Positions 54,708-64,000 of a stretch of DNA of 64,000 nucleotides are shown here, in pieces. The position numbers and the translations under genes are program-made. The notes under the pieces are model-generated. The model was not told the origin of the DNA, searched no databases, and saw nothing but the letters and a program-made list of their open reading frames with translations. The first letter of the stretch is position 1; every line of letters starts with the position of its first letter. The stretch comes from Candidatus Kapaibacterium sp. (GTDB lineage: Bacteria > Bacteroidota > Ignavibacteria > Kapaibacteriales > UBA2268), in assembly GCA_938031175.1 (NCBI GenBank), contig CALHGZ010000004.1, forward strand, positions 1 to 64,000. The letters run 5' to 3'.

Positions 54708-56555
54708 TTATTCTATTACCAGCGATAATTTATATTCTTTCTTCAAAAGTTTAATAGCATTTTCGGCATCTTCAAAAGTTTTATATCCCCATAGTTTAAT
54801 TTTATAAATAGGGAAGTTATTTTTAAGATATCTTTGATAGTAGGCTCTAAAGCCTCTTCTCTCCCATAATTCGACATAATTCAGGGCATCGAATTCACTA
54901 TCATATTCACCTGCTATAATTTCAAATGGCATTAAACTTGGGTCGAGCCATCTTATCTCAACGCGTCTGTTGTAATATTGTTGCCAGCCTATATTTTGTA
55001 AGTAGTAAATTGGCAAGTTACTTCCGTCAGTTCTGACTCTTATTTGATTTGGAGAGGCTCCAAGTTCGATAAGTTTACGTCTTGATTCTTGTGCTCGTCG
55101 TAAAGCTATGTAGTTATTAAATTCCTCTGAACCTTCTTGACTACTATGTCCGATTAGTTGAATTGCAGTGGATGGATTGTCCCTGAGTAGTTGAGCGAGT
55201 AAGTAAAAGTTTTCGTCAAATTCAATATCAATCAGGCTATCTCTATAGTTAAATGCTGCCAAAATTTGATTATCGGCATATTGATTTTCAATTGCTTTTA
55301 CGATACGGAATTTATCAGTAGGCTTAGTCGATATATCAAGTGTAACAGTAATAGGGACTGATTTATCGGGTGAATTTGGCAATGTTACTGGGAAGTAGTA
55401 ATATGCTCTTTGAACAAAAACGATTTCTTTCAAAATTGAACGTATGTTACGGATATTGTCTTCTGTAATAAAATAAAAATAACCACCTGTTGCGTCTGCG
55501 AGATATCTTAAATTATATGTTTCTAAAGCTGTACCCACTCCGATAATGTAAATTGGGACTTGTTTGGAACGTGCTAATTCAGCGATATCCCTAAGTTCAA
55601 TTGCAATTGAAGAATTGTCCTCAATGTAGGTAATTAGAATACAGATATTATCATAATTTTTATCGGTATTGTCAATATTGGAAATGGTATTATAGAGAGC
55701 TTTATAAGAGGCATTCAATCCAAAGTTGGGTGGTAAATCCTGAGATGATAAGGCTAAAAAAGCATTTGCAGCAGGTAAATTTTCGTATAATTTTCTATTG
55801 TAGTGATTGTAATATGAAAAAGTAATTAAGTCATTAGAATGAAGTGATGTTATCCAATCTTTTATGTAATTGATTATTGCAGTGTTTGATTCGGCAGCAG
55901 ATGAATTATCGAGTAATAAATTTATATTTAGTAATGGGGTGGATACTGAATAACTTTTCTCAATTATTTTTTCAGGGATAAATTTTCCATTGCTAATATT
56001 ATCGAAAGTAAATTTAATTTGATCATGCAAATTAGCTGAACTGATATAATTTCCGAATTGGTCAATTAGTACTACTCTCAATCCAAGCTGGTTTGTCATT
56101 GGTGTTGGGTAGATTTTCCTTATAACCCTGATTTGATTGATTTGTTCAGGATTTTTGAACGAAACAATACCTTCAAGGTATTTAGCAGGTGAACTGGAAG
56201 GAGATAGGTTCATTCCCTTTAAAATTTCCGGTCCTCTAACTGGTTCTATTTGCTGTTTTTGTCTGACATAAACACGCCAATCTGTTATTAGAGAATCAGT
56301 TTCATTTTGGTATGCTTTAATAATGTATTTTGTTGTTTTGACAGGAGTTACATTAATGCTATCGGTTGGTGAAAACCTACGGTTTAAACCTTCAATAATT
56401 ACATAATCAGCATTTTCGAATGACCATTTAATTGTTGCACTTTCGCCTTCTTTGATTTCGCTAAAACCTTTGTAGTAAAGTTCTTTGATTGGACCACGTG
56501 AGCAGGCGATTATTATTAGAATAGACAGACATGAATAAATTCGTAAGCGGTTCAA
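54708..56555 (-). CDS. vWA/OmpA/SPOR lipoprotein
   Basis: 615 aa with lipoprotein Cys at residue 18 (IIAC). Residues about 30-95 are a beta-sandwich, about 190-365 a vWA fold whose MIDAS is degenerate (LLDNSSAAES instead of DxSxS), about 425-525 an OmpA peptidoglycan-binding domain (LIGHSSQEGSEE...RRVEIRW) and about 540-615 a SPOR-like domain (FEIIAGEYDSEFDALNYVELWERRGF). It is the intact paralogue of the interrupted gene at 12240-13883. Probably anchors the outer membrane to peptidoglycan and scaffolds surface machinery. Confidence 0.78.
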   Translation of the reverse strand: MNRLRIYSCLSILIIIACSRGPIKELYYKGFSEIKEGESATIKWSFENADYVIIEGLNRRFSPTDSINVTPVKTTKYIIKAYQNETDSLITDWRVYVRQKQQIEPVRGPEILKGMNLSPSSSPAKYLEGIVSFKNPEQINQIRVIRKIYPTPMTNQLGLRVVLIDQFGNYISSANLHDQIKFTFDNISNGKFIPEKIIEKSYSVSTPLLNINLLLDNSSAAESNTAIINYIKDWITSLHSNDLITFSYYNHYNRKLYENLPAANAFLALSSQDLPPNFGLNASYKALYNTISNIDNTDKNYDNICILITYIEDNSSIAIELRDIAELARSKQVPIYIIGVGTALETYNLRYLADATGGYFYFITEDNIRNIRSILKEIVFVQRAYYYFPVTLPNSPDKSVPITVTLDISTKPTDKFRIVKAIENQYADNQILAAFNYRDSLIDIEFDENFYLLAQLLRDNPSTAIQLIGHSSQEGSEEFNNYIALRRAQESRRKLIELGASPNQIRVRTDGSNLPIYYLQNIGWQQYYNRRVEIRWLDPSLMPFEIIAGEYDSEFDALNYVELWERRGFRAYYQRYLKNNFPIYKIKLWGYKTFEDAENAIKLLKKEYKLSLVIE

Positions 56556-56722
56556 TTTTCACTCCTGCTATTTTTGTTTAACTAATACAAAAATAGTTTA
56601 TTTTAAATATATAAATTTAAAATATTTAATTTAAAGCTCAAATTTTCGCTTTTGAATTCTTATCATTCTTCAAAATATCTATCTTGGTTATACGATTTAA
56701 AAATATTTGATTAGGGTTTAAA

Positions 56723-57187
56723 ATGGCAGTATTTACATTTCAAAGAGAACAATTGCTAAAATCATCTATTGAGATGGTTTGGGATTTTATTTCCTCGCCA
56801 AAAAACTTAAAAATTATAACACCTGAATATATGGGATTTGAAATATTGAATAAAAATTTACCTGAAAAAATGTACACAGGAATTATTATAAATTATAAAG
56901 TTAGTCCTTTATTTGGGATAAAATTAACCTGGAGTTCAGAAATTACTCATATACGTGAATTTGAGTTTTTTGTAGATGAGCAAAAAGTCGGTCCTTATAA
57001 ATTTTGGCACCATCAACATCATATTAAAAAGTATGATAGCGGTGTTTTAATGACTGATATAATCAATTACTCGCCACCATTTGGTTTTTTAGGAGCTTTG
57101 GCAAATACAGTTTTAATACAGAAAAAGTTAAAAGAGATTTTTGATTATCGTGAAAAGAAATTTAACGAGATTTTCAATCATAGATGA
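56723..57187 (+). CDS. SRPBCC/START-like domain protein
   Basis: 154 aa, full-length Bet v1-like (polyketide cyclase/dehydrase) fold: LLKSSIEMVWDFISSPKNLKIITPEYMGFEI at the start, GPYKFWHHQHHIKK and MTDIINYSPPFGFLGALANTVLIQKKLKEIFDYR at the end. Resembles YfcH/SDR-associated ligand-binding proteins. Ligand unknown. Monocistronic, with a strong shared terminator. Confidence 0.85.
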   Translation: MAVFTFQREQLLKSSIEMVWDFISSPKNLKIITPEYMGFEILNKNLPEKMYTGIIINYKVSPLFGIKLTWSSEITHIREFEFFVDEQKVGPYKFWHHQHHIKKYDSGVLMTDIINYSPPFGFLGALANTVLIQKKLKEIFDYREKKFNEIFNHR

Positions 57188-57205
57188 GTTTTATATTTGA
57201 ATAAA

Positions 57206-57234
57206 AAAAGGGGATGTTAGCAACATCCCCTTTT
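57206..57234. terminator. bidirectional intrinsic terminator
   Basis: A-run, GGGGATGTT paired with AACATCCCC (3-nt loop AGC), then TTTT; between convergent genes ending at 57187 and 57250. Confidence 0.9.
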
Positions 57235-57249
57235 ATATATTGTTGAGAT

Positions 57250-59922
57250 TTAATCTTCGAATTGTGAGAGTGGTGTTCTTATGATGACTTGTACAGTTCT
57301 ATTATAGAATCTGCCTTCAGGTAAATCGTTTGTATAGAGTGGTTCATCTTCACCGACACCTCTTTTAGTTAGCTGTGCATATTTGCCTTTGGTTCTGTTT
57401 TTGATTCCCGTTTCAACAGTATTAGCTCGTCTTTCGGATAGTCTTTTGTTATGATCATACATACCGACGATATCAGTATGACCAACGACTTCAACTACTG
57501 AGGTTGGGAATACTCGATCGTAAACATAATCACGCATAATTCGTTCGTTAATAGGACCGGTATCGGCTCTGTCAAACGGGAAAAGAATAAGATTATAACG
57601 CTCTAATGTACTGTCAGCAATTTTTATAACTTCTTTCTTTTCAGTTGAGACTTGCATTACGGGAATGGTAATCGGGTCTGATTTACATTCGGCACCTGAA
57701 TGTGTCGTTACAATTAATTGTGCAACAAAGCTTAATTCATCTTTGGGATATCTGCCACGTTCATTTTGCCAATTCCACTGAGCTGTTGGCTCGGTAATTC
57801 CAATATCAGTTAAAACTTTCCACATTTCATTTCCTCTTTTGATTTCAACTCTTCTTTTAGCGACTATAACGTCCTCAATACCATTTTTTAGAACAAATTG
57901 CATTTGCTCTGGTTGTGGGAATGTTTTTGGATCTTTGTCGAAAACGGGTTTCATTATTTCCCAATCGTTAGAAATAATTTCAACTCGCCAGTTTTCTTGG
58001 ATACCCAAAGAATCTTTTAGATTTGAAACTACCTGTGGTTGGTTTCTGTATGTTAGTTTCATTCGCTTTTCATCAATTTTCCAGATATCTCTTAAATATT
58101 TGAAAACATTGTCGGCTCTTTCTTTGGAAAGGCCGGGTCTTTTTTCCTCTGGGCTTACACCGTCATTGCAACCTACGATTTCTATTTTTGTATTTGGAAA
58201 TTTATTTAATCGGTAACCATAAATATTGAGAATATGGTAGTATTTATCTAATGTACCCCCTGCAATTGTTGTATCTGTGAAAAGTTTTGTATCTTCAGGT
58301 GACTCGAAAAGTATGTATCTATCTGGTATAACAGATGATCCAATATCAAAGAAAACGTAGTTGAGCAATGGATATAGATCCCAGGTTTTTACTTCTTCCA
58401 TCACTAAACCTCTGAATTTAGCAAGGGATGGGTCATCTCTTTTGGCACGGGAGATATAATCGGCTTCGTCTATTCTTGCTTCAATAATGGGACGCTGGCC
58501 AAGGGTCAATTTGACAAAAATTTCATCAACAGGTTTTTCGGCAGCATCGGGATCCTCGACCATTGGCGGTTTATCTACTCTTTGAATTTTTTTTGTGATG
58601 CCATATTTAGGATTTTCAGCAGTAATTTCTAAGTCAACGTAAAGTAAGGAGTCCTTGGGATCGCCATAATCCTGATTAGCAATTATAATTGAAAATTCTG
58701 TTTTAAAGGTTGTAATTTCTTCTTCGTGAACTTTTCCAGTGATAGGATTCTTAATAGTAATTTTTGCTGGAATGAATTCATCTGAACATTCATCAACTAC
58801 AGTACCTTTGAGAAGAACTGTTTGATAGAATTTCGGTACAAATGCCATAAATATATCAAAATCACCCTGATAGCCCGGTAAGTCTGTTCTTCTTGATGAA
58901 AAATACAATATATCGCCTGATGCAGGTAAAGTTATGAATTGCTCGTCTAATTTTGTATTAATTGGAGCGCCTAAGTTTTGTGGCTTGCTCCATTTTCCGG
59001 TCTCAGGATTATATCGAGTTACATAGAAGTCTAAACCACCAATTTTATCTGGATAACCATCGGAGGCAAAAAATAGGGTCTGGTTATCAGCTGCTATGAA
59101 AGGTGAGACCTCTCTACCTTTTGTGTTAATTTCGACTAAATTTTTTGCAGGTTTCCATTCTTCAAGTTCAAAATCCCAATCGGAGTACCAAATATCAAAA
59201 TTTTCTGGAATGTTTCTTCCGTCGCTATTCGGACCTTCGCGAGTTGATACAAAATACAATCTACTTTGATCTGGTGCGATTGAAGGTTGACTATCAAAAT
59301 TTTTTGAATTTACGTTTGGACCGAGGTTTATTGGGCGCCCCCATTTATCACCTTCAATGGTTGTTTTGTAAATATCACAATCACCTAAACCATCGGGACG
59401 ATTGCAAGCTGTAAAGTATAGGGACTGACCATCGGCGGCAATTGAGGCTGCACCTTCGTTTAATTCAGTGTTTACACCGAATACTCCAAGATGTGTTGTT
59501 GTGTCAATATTATATGGTGGGAAAAATATAGTATCTAAGCGGTGATTTTTCTTTGCAGCCCAGAAGTCGTGTGAATATTCTCCTTTATTTGTCAATTTAC
59601 TACCAGGACGATTGGAGACAAAATATAATGTTTTGCCATCTGCGCTTATTGTAGGTGCATAATCAAGTCCTGCAAAATTGACAACTGGTCCTAAATTAAT
59701 AATTCTGATACGTTTATTGTCAAGAATTGTTGAACTTGGTTCATCCTGTGGACGTTCTGAACCAGACAATAAAACCAAGCCATATAAATGTAAATTGCCA
59801 TCAGCATATATACCTTGGTCATTAATTTGATGTTTATTTTCCGCTAAAATATGCTGAAAATTTAAAGCTGTAAATGCAAGAACAATAAAAATTGATGTGA
59901 TTATTGATTGAATCTGTTGCAT
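57250..59922 (-). CDS. PD40 beta-propeller and OmpA-domain outer-membrane-associated protein
   Basis: 890 aa with signal peptide. Residues 80-365 hold PD40/TolB-like propeller blades (APTISADGKTLYFVSNRPGS; ASIAADGQSLYFTACNRP; PSIAPDQSRLYFVSTREG; PFIAADNQTLFFASDG; LPASGDILYFSSRR). Two OmpA-like stretches follow: an earlier degenerate one (about 520-650, IEIVGCNDGVSPEEKRPGLSKERADNVF) and the canonical C-terminal one (VEVVGHTDIVGMYDHNKRLSERRANTV...NRTVQVII). Such proteins link the outer membrane to peptidoglycan and are often T9SS- or gliding-related in this phylum. Confidence 0.88.
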   Translation of the reverse strand: MQQIQSIITSIFIVLAFTALNFQHILAENKHQINDQGIYADGNLHLYGLVLLSGSERPQDEPSSTILDNKRIRIINLGPVVNFAGLDYAPTISADGKTLYFVSNRPGSKLTNKGEYSHDFWAAKKNHRLDTIFFPPYNIDTTTHLGVFGVNTELNEGAASIAADGQSLYFTACNRPDGLGDCDIYKTTIEGDKWGRPINLGPNVNSKNFDSQPSIAPDQSRLYFVSTREGPNSDGRNIPENFDIWYSDWDFELEEWKPAKNLVEINTKGREVSPFIAADNQTLFFASDGYPDKIGGLDFYVTRYNPETGKWSKPQNLGAPINTKLDEQFITLPASGDILYFSSRRTDLPGYQGDFDIFMAFVPKFYQTVLLKGTVVDECSDEFIPAKITIKNPITGKVHEEEITTFKTEFSIIIANQDYGDPKDSLLYVDLEITAENPKYGITKKIQRVDKPPMVEDPDAAEKPVDEIFVKLTLGQRPIIEARIDEADYISRAKRDDPSLAKFRGLVMEEVKTWDLYPLLNYVFFDIGSSVIPDRYILFESPEDTKLFTDTTIAGGTLDKYYHILNIYGYRLNKFPNTKIEIVGCNDGVSPEEKRPGLSKERADNVFKYLRDIWKIDEKRMKLTYRNQPQVVSNLKDSLGIQENWRVEIISNDWEIMKPVFDKDPKTFPQPEQMQFVLKNGIEDVIVAKRRVEIKRGNEMWKVLTDIGITEPTAQWNWQNERGRYPKDELSFVAQLIVTTHSGAECKSDPITIPVMQVSTEKKEVIKIADSTLERYNLILFPFDRADTGPINERIMRDYVYDRVFPTSVVEVVGHTDIVGMYDHNKRLSERRANTVETGIKNRTKGKYAQLTKRGVGEDEPLYTNDLPEGRFYNRTVQVIIRTPLSQFED

Positions 59923-60206
59923 AAGCTCCTACCCATTTAAATTAATATTAATATGAATTTTGATTTTTTCCAGTTTTGTAAATAACTAACATACAAAAAA
60001 TAAATATTTAACAATATTAAGAATTATTAATGTTGTTTTTGAAATTCAAAATTTGAAAATAACTTTAATAAATACAAAAATTAACTAAAAATGTTATCAA
60101 TAATTTCAATTTTGTAAATATGAAATAATTAATTTAATTGCTAAATTTTTAAAACACAAGTTAAAAATAAATTAGGGAGTAAAATTTGTATTTTAAGGAA
60201 TGACTT
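59923..60206. other. 284-nt intergenic region
   Basis: AT-rich and without supportable genes or hairpins. It probably carries the promoter of the PD40-OmpA gene and the end of the barrel gene transcript. Confidence 0.4.
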
Positions 60207-61037
60207 TTACTTGATGTATGAGATTCTATCTTCTTTTAGGGAGTATCTTATTTCGATTAAAAATCGCCAGGAATTAATTTTGAAATTTTTCCCATATTCT
60301 GAAATATTATTCATTGGGATATTGTATTGGAATTCTGGGGAGAAAAATAAACGATGGGATAATCTAAAATTAAATGCAATAGCCGATGATAAATACAGTT
60401 GAAAAGAATTTAGTTGAGGTAATTTTTCATCTTGTAGGGTTAAAGTATTTCCTTTACCCGTTCCAAAACTGATTGTTGCTGTTTCACCGTTACTTAATAG
60501 AGCTTTTTTATCTAGTAATTCTTGGGAATGCTTGATATTAGCATTAATTACGAAGGAACCGTTAAGAGCAAACTTAAAGTATAAGAAATCTGCTGTTGAC
60601 CACTTAATATATGGAGCTAAGGTAAAATATGAGAGATCGACTTCACCTATGTGTCGAAATAGTACTGGTACAGTTTCATAATCATCAGTTCCTTCAATTT
60701 TGAATTTTATGGATTCTCTTTCGCGGTAAGTACTTGTTATGTCCATGATATCGAACAAAACTTGAGCACCAAGGTAAAGTGATTCAAATATTTCATGTTC
60801 ATATAAAGCGCCGATTGTAAATCCGAAACCGTTTCCTTTATCGAAGATGCAATCATCGCATTCAACATAAAATTCCCCACTTTGGAAATTACTACCAAAT
60901 CCAACTAAAATTCCGATTTGTTTATCAGGGGGTAATTCACCTGGAGCTATAGGCGAGGCTAATTGTTGTGAAAAGCTTAAGCTATATGTAAATAATATAG
61001 ATAAGATTATAATTAATGTTTTAAACAATAATAACAT
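60207..61037 (-). CDS. outer membrane beta-barrel protein
   Basis: 276 aa. Signal peptide (to SLSFS), then alternating amphipathic strands typical of an eight- to ten-stranded barrel: IGILVGFGSNFQSGEFYVE, GFGFTIGALYEHEIFESLYLGAQVLFDI, YFTLAPYIKWST, FLYFKFALNGSFVINA, RLFFSPEFQYNIPM and a closing SWRFLIEIRYSL. A Cys pair (CDDC) lies near residue 40. Similar to uncharacterised PorT/OmpW-like proteins of the phylum. Monocistronic. Confidence 0.72.
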   Translation of the reverse strand: MLLLFKTLIIILSILFTYSLSFSQQLASPIAPGELPPDKQIGILVGFGSNFQSGEFYVECDDCIFDKGNGFGFTIGALYEHEIFESLYLGAQVLFDIMDITSTYRERESIKFKIEGTDDYETVPVLFRHIGEVDLSYFTLAPYIKWSTADFLYFKFALNGSFVINANIKHSQELLDKKALLSNGETATISFGTGKGNTLTLQDEKLPQLNSFQLYLSSAIAFNFRLSHRLFFSPEFQYNIPMNNISEYGKNFKINSWRFLIEIRYSLKEDRISYIK

Positions 61038-61092
61038 TATTTACCTCGTATATAAATTATTCGAAATCAAAGTTTTATTTAATATATAATTT

Positions 61093-62490
61093 ATGGATAT
61101 AAAGCCAATGACGATGGATAATGTTACAGATTTTGTAGAATTTCATCAAGAATCAATTCTTTCCAATGTGAGGTACAAAGCTATCAAACTATTAAGTCTT
61201 CACGAACGAACAGATGCTTACCTTGATAAAATACTTGACAATGAGCAAAAGTTTTCAGATTTATCCCCATTAGATAGTTCTCTTTTGAATGAATTGGTAT
61301 GTGGTGTTATACGTTGGAAGGCAAAAATTGATTGGGTATTAACAGGCTTTTATCGCGGAGATTATCAAAAATGCCTAAATATTGTTAAGAATGCAATGAG
61401 AGTTGCACTTTATCAATTAATGTTCCTGAATAAAATACCCGCCTATGCAGCGATAAATGAATCTGTCGAAGTTGTAAAGAGAATTCAAGGTGATAAAACA
61501 GCAAATATTGTAAATGGTGTATTGCGAAATATTCAACGCAATATGGATAATATCCGTTATCCTGAACCGGAAGAAGATATTGTTTATTATTTATCAACAT
61601 TGCATTCCCATCCGAAATGGATGGTAAAAAGATGGTTGGAACGTTTCGGTCAAGAAGAAACAGCCAAATTACTTGAAGCTAATAACAATAGACCGAACAT
61701 TTATTTACGCATAAACACTTTAAAGACTTCAGCTGAGAGTTTTTATAGTCATTTGGAAAGCAGAGGCGTTCCTTACGTTCGCTCGGAATATCTCAAAGAA
61801 TCTTTCTACATAGTTAATCCACGCAGAAGTTTAGAAAGTACAGATGCATTCAAGAATGGATTAGTTACGGTTCAAGATGTTAGTGCAGCATTAGCTGTAA
61901 GACTCGCTGATGTCAAACCGAATATGTCAGTCATTGATCTATGTAGTGCACCCGGAGGAAAATCGTTTTATTTAGCCGAATTAATGAACAATCAAGGGAA
62001 AATTTTGGCTGTTGAGAAGTATTCTTCAAAAGAAAAATTTATTTTAGAAGGAGCAGAAAGACTCGGAATAAATATTATTGAAATAAGAAACGCTGATGCT
62101 ACTAGTATTACCTCAGAGGAGTTGTTTGATGTCGTATTTGCCGATGTTCCTTGTTCTGGACTTGGTACTTTATCCAAAAAACCTGATATAAAATGGAAAC
62201 GGGATATTGACGATATTCCAAAATTAGTTAACTTACAACGGGAAATTTTAAAAAATGCAAGTAGGTTGGTTAAAATAGGTGGTGTTCTAATATATTCGAC
62301 CTGTACTATCGAAAAAGAGGAAAATGAGGAAAATATTGAATATTTCCAGAATGAATTTGATAATTTTTATTTAGATCCGGCTGAGAATTATTTGCCGCAA
62401 TCTGTTTGTAAGGATGGATATATGCAAACTTTTCCTCATATACATTCAATTGATGGAGCTTTTGCTGCAAGATTAGTCAGAAAATCATAA
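61093..62490 (+). CDS. rsmB: 16S rRNA m5C methyltransferase RsmB
   Basis: 465 aa. The N-terminal NusB-like domain (about 20-160: SNVRYKAIKLLSLHERTDAYLDKIL, LVCGVIRWKAKIDWVL) is followed by a Rossmann SAM methyltransferase with DLCSAPGGKSFYLAE near 285, ADVPCSGLGTLSKKPDIKW near 355 and the catalytic Cys in YSTCTIEKEENEE near 405. Modifies C967 of 16S rRNA in E. coli. Next to apaG (17 nt) and nusB (convergent). Confidence 0.95.
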   Translation: MDIKPMTMDNVTDFVEFHQESILSNVRYKAIKLLSLHERTDAYLDKILDNEQKFSDLSPLDSSLLNELVCGVIRWKAKIDWVLTGFYRGDYQKCLNIVKNAMRVALYQLMFLNKIPAYAAINESVEVVKRIQGDKTANIVNGVLRNIQRNMDNIRYPEPEEDIVYYLSTLHSHPKWMVKRWLERFGQEETAKLLEANNNRPNIYLRINTLKTSAESFYSHLESRGVPYVRSEYLKESFYIVNPRRSLESTDAFKNGLVTVQDVSAALAVRLADVKPNMSVIDLCSAPGGKSFYLAELMNNQGKILAVEKYSSKEKFILEGAERLGINIIEIRNADATSITSEELFDVVFADVPCSGLGTLSKKPDIKWKRDIDDIPKLVNLQREILKNASRLVKIGGVLIYSTCTIEKEENEENIEYFQNEFDNFYLDPAENYLPQSVCKDGYMQTFPHIHSIDGAFAARLVRKS

Positions 62491-62507
62491 ATTTAAGAGT
62501 ATATTTT

Positions 62508-62915
62508 ATGAATAAAGGTTCTGAGAGCGTAACCGAAGGAATAAGAATACAAGTTTTACCGGAATATATCCCTCCAAACATATTAAAAGGAGAAGAAGGT
62601 AAATATTATTTTTCTTATACCATAACAATTACAAATGAAGGTAGTGAATGGGCAAAACTTTTGAGCCGTCACTGGATTATTATTGATGCCGATGGTAATC
62701 GAACTGATGTAGTGGGAGAAGGTGTTGTTGGATATTTCCCTGAATTAGAACCCGGAGAATCATTTACATATACGAGTTATTGCCCATTGGATACACCTTG
62801 GGGAACAATGGAGGGTGAATTTCAAATGCGAAGAAAAGATGGAGAAATATTTTATGCCAAAATTGATAGATTCTATTTAGTTTCAGATGAGGTTACGCAG
62901 GATAAAGACATTTAA
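62508..62915 (+). CDS. apaG: ApaG protein
   Basis: 135 aa, matching the ApaG/DUF525 beta-sandwich: YFSYTITITNEGSEWAKLLSRHWIIIDADG, VVGEGVVGYFPELEPGESFTYTSYCPLDTPWGTMEG, ending FYLVSDE. Named for Co/Mg efflux phenotype in enterics; biochemical role unclear. Cotranscribed with rsmB. Confidence 0.95.
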   Translation: MNKGSESVTEGIRIQVLPEYIPPNILKGEEGKYYFSYTITITNEGSEWAKLLSRHWIIIDADGNRTDVVGEGVVGYFPELEPGESFTYTSYCPLDTPWGTMEGEFQMRRKDGEIFYAKIDRFYLVSDEVTQDKDI

Positions 62916-62917
62916 AT

Positions 62918-63514
62918 TCATTCGAATATTTTATTTTTTGAAATTTTTTTTTCTTTTAATAATGTGTTGTAGATAGCATCCAAAATGCCATTGATGAATT
63001 GGCTACTTTTTTCTGTGGAAAATTTTTTTGCAATGTCTATAGCTTCATTTACGCTGACTTTGTAGGGAATATCATCAAAAAAGAGAATTTCAGCAAGAGC
63101 AATATGCATAAGAATTCTATCTATGCGGGCAATTCTTTCCAATTCCCAGTTATCTGTATGTTCTTTAATGTATTGATCGAATTTTTCATTATTTTCTAGA
63201 ACACGGTTAATTAAGTTTCTTGCAAAAATGACATCATCATCATTCCATTGAATTGGTATATCAGCTTCAAGCTCATAAATTTCATCTGGTGTGAGAAGTC
63301 TTGGAGAATTTTTGTCCGCAGATTCTTCGGAGATATTGAATTTTCTGAAAAAAATGTGATCGAACAATAATTCAAATTCAAGTTGACTGATTTGGAATGC
63401 ATATATAAATTGCAGAATTTTTTCTCTTGCAAGCCTTCGACTGCCTTGTACCCATTTAGTTCTGCTAAGTGGGAATTTATTCTCGTTTTGCTCTTTTGCT
63501 TTTTTTGAAATCAT
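62918..63514 (-). CDS. nusB: transcription antitermination protein NusB
   Basis: 198 aa, longer than the usual 140-150 by an N-terminal extension and an insertion near 45-75. The core is clear: RRLAREKILQFIYAFQIS at the start, NWELERIARIDRILMHIALAEILFFDDIPYKVSVNEAIDIAKKFSTEKSSQFINGILDAI at the end. Binds boxA with NusE in rRNA antitermination. Convergent with apaG by 2 nt. Confidence 0.93.
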   Translation of the reverse strand: MISKKAKEQNENKFPLSRTKWVQGSRRLAREKILQFIYAFQISQLEFELLFDHIFFRKFNISEESADKNSPRLLTPDEIYELEADIPIQWNDDDVIFARNLINRVLENNEKFDQYIKEHTDNWELERIARIDRILMHIALAEILFFDDIPYKVSVNEAIDIAKKFSTEKSSQFINGILDAIYNTLLKEKKISKNKIFE

Positions 63515-63703
63515 ATTGATAAAATTTGATAGAAAACTTAGTGCATATTAACGAAATAATATGAAAAAATTTTGTGAAATCTTATTCCCCAAAGATATTT
63601 ATTCGCTTACATCTATTTAGCTTAAATTTCATCTATTGTATTGGTTGTGATTTGATAAAAAAAGTTATATTTGATATGTACAATATTTTTAACATTAATA
63701 GAA

Positions 63704-64000
63704 ATGGAAATTAAAGAAAATATTTGCTTAGTTGAGAAACAAGATACTAATTTATTTATTCATTTACAGGGTGATGTTATTATCCAGAATGCAAAATATT
63801 TCTATGAATGTCTTGATAGTATTACAATAGAAGATATAAAGAAAATCACACTCGATTTTTCAAAGATCAAAAATTATGATACTTTTCTCTATCTTTTTAC
63901 AATTCGACTTGAAAAGCTATGTAGAGCAAATAACCTTGCATTCGAAAAGCTTGGCTTAAGAATGGATATGCAAGATTTTTTAAATGTTTTAGCTGCAAAA
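63704..64000 (+). CDS. STAS-domain protein, 5' part only (candidate MlaE-type ABC permease)
   Basis: ATG at 63704 opens 99 codons to the window edge with no stop. The visible part has a STAS-like fold: FIHLQGDVIIQNAKYFYECLDSI, KITLDFSKIKNYDTFLYLFTIRLEKLC, KLGLRMDMQDFLNVL. In this phylum an N-terminal STAS domain of this size often precedes an MlaE permease, but the following sequence is outside the window, so the fusion is a guess. Confidence 0.6.
   Translation, partial: MEIKENICLVEKQDTNLFIHLQGDVIIQNAKYFYECLDSITIEDIKKITLDFSKIKNYDTFLYLFTIRLEKLCRANNLAFEKLGLRMDMQDFLNVLAAK

Overview
The window reads as chromosomal DNA from an AT-rich, Gram-negative member of the Bacteroidota/Chlorobi (FCB) assemblage, most like Ignavibacteria or Kapabacteria. 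This is inferred from: a protein with a type IX secretion C-terminal sorting domain; many lipoproteins with IPT/TIG, PD40/OmpA and vWA/OmpA architectures; an N-terminally degenerate GlmU-like protein typical of Bacteroidota; a long Bacteroidota-style IleRS; and AT-rich spacers. No plasmid, phage or CRISPR signature was seen. Most genes are housekeeping genes in short operons on both strands.

Layout. 1-1.7 kb: tmRNA (ssrA, minus strand, tag ADYNYAMAA), an FkbM methyltransferase, a broken GT10 fucosyltransferase-like gene and a decayed second copy of the ssrA 5' end, which together look like the scar of an insertion or duplication. 1.7-6.8 kb: GT-C glycosyltransferase, GlmU-like protein, FKBP lipoprotein and CTP synthase (minus). 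6.9-12.1 kb: an orphan solute-binding lipoprotein, then feoA-feoB, a DtxR/MntR-type regulator and a CDF metal transporter, with palindromes upstream of feoA and of the regulator, then tRNA-Thr(CGU). 12.2-14.6 kb: two adjacent genes (vWA/OmpA protein and a DegP-like protease), each broken by one in-frame stop. 14.9-17.7 kb: rpmH-rnpA-yidD-yidC. 17.7-21.3 kb: exported proteins and a glycosyltransferase. 21.6-23.6 kb: a response regulator fused to a GcvH-like domain, followed 18 nt later by a catalytically dead transposase-like protein. 23.6-27.4 kb: PQQ-propeller lipoprotein, FGE-sulfatase-like lipoprotein and glutamine synthetase family protein (minus). 27.8-33.8 kb: a six-gene cluster of ornithine carbamoyltransferase, carbamate kinase, an ATCase-like protein with altered active-site residues, an ornithine-aminotransferase-like enzyme, an isochorismatase-fold hydrolase and a cyclic-2,3-diphosphoglycerate-synthetase-like GTPase. 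34-42.4 kb: HMA-like protein, CobA-HemD fusion, EF-G paralogue, M16 peptidase, QueA, CutA, RadC. 42.5-49.4 kb: DUF4139 protein, T9SS cargo, large M16 peptidase. 49.6-54.7 kb: IleRS, a lysine-rich DksA-like protein, LspA. 54.7-61 kb: vWA/OmpA/SPOR lipoprotein, SRPBCC protein, PD40-OmpA protein, outer-membrane barrel. 61-64 kb: RsmB, ApaG, NusB and the start of a STAS-domain protein running off the window.

The best candidates for undescribed biology are the carbamoyl-phosphate cluster (no arginine deiminase; an ATCase-like paralogue with substituted active-site residues; a GTPase of unknown role) and the REC-GcvH plus dead-transposase pair. All functional statements come from motif recognition by eye. 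No database search or alignment program was run.
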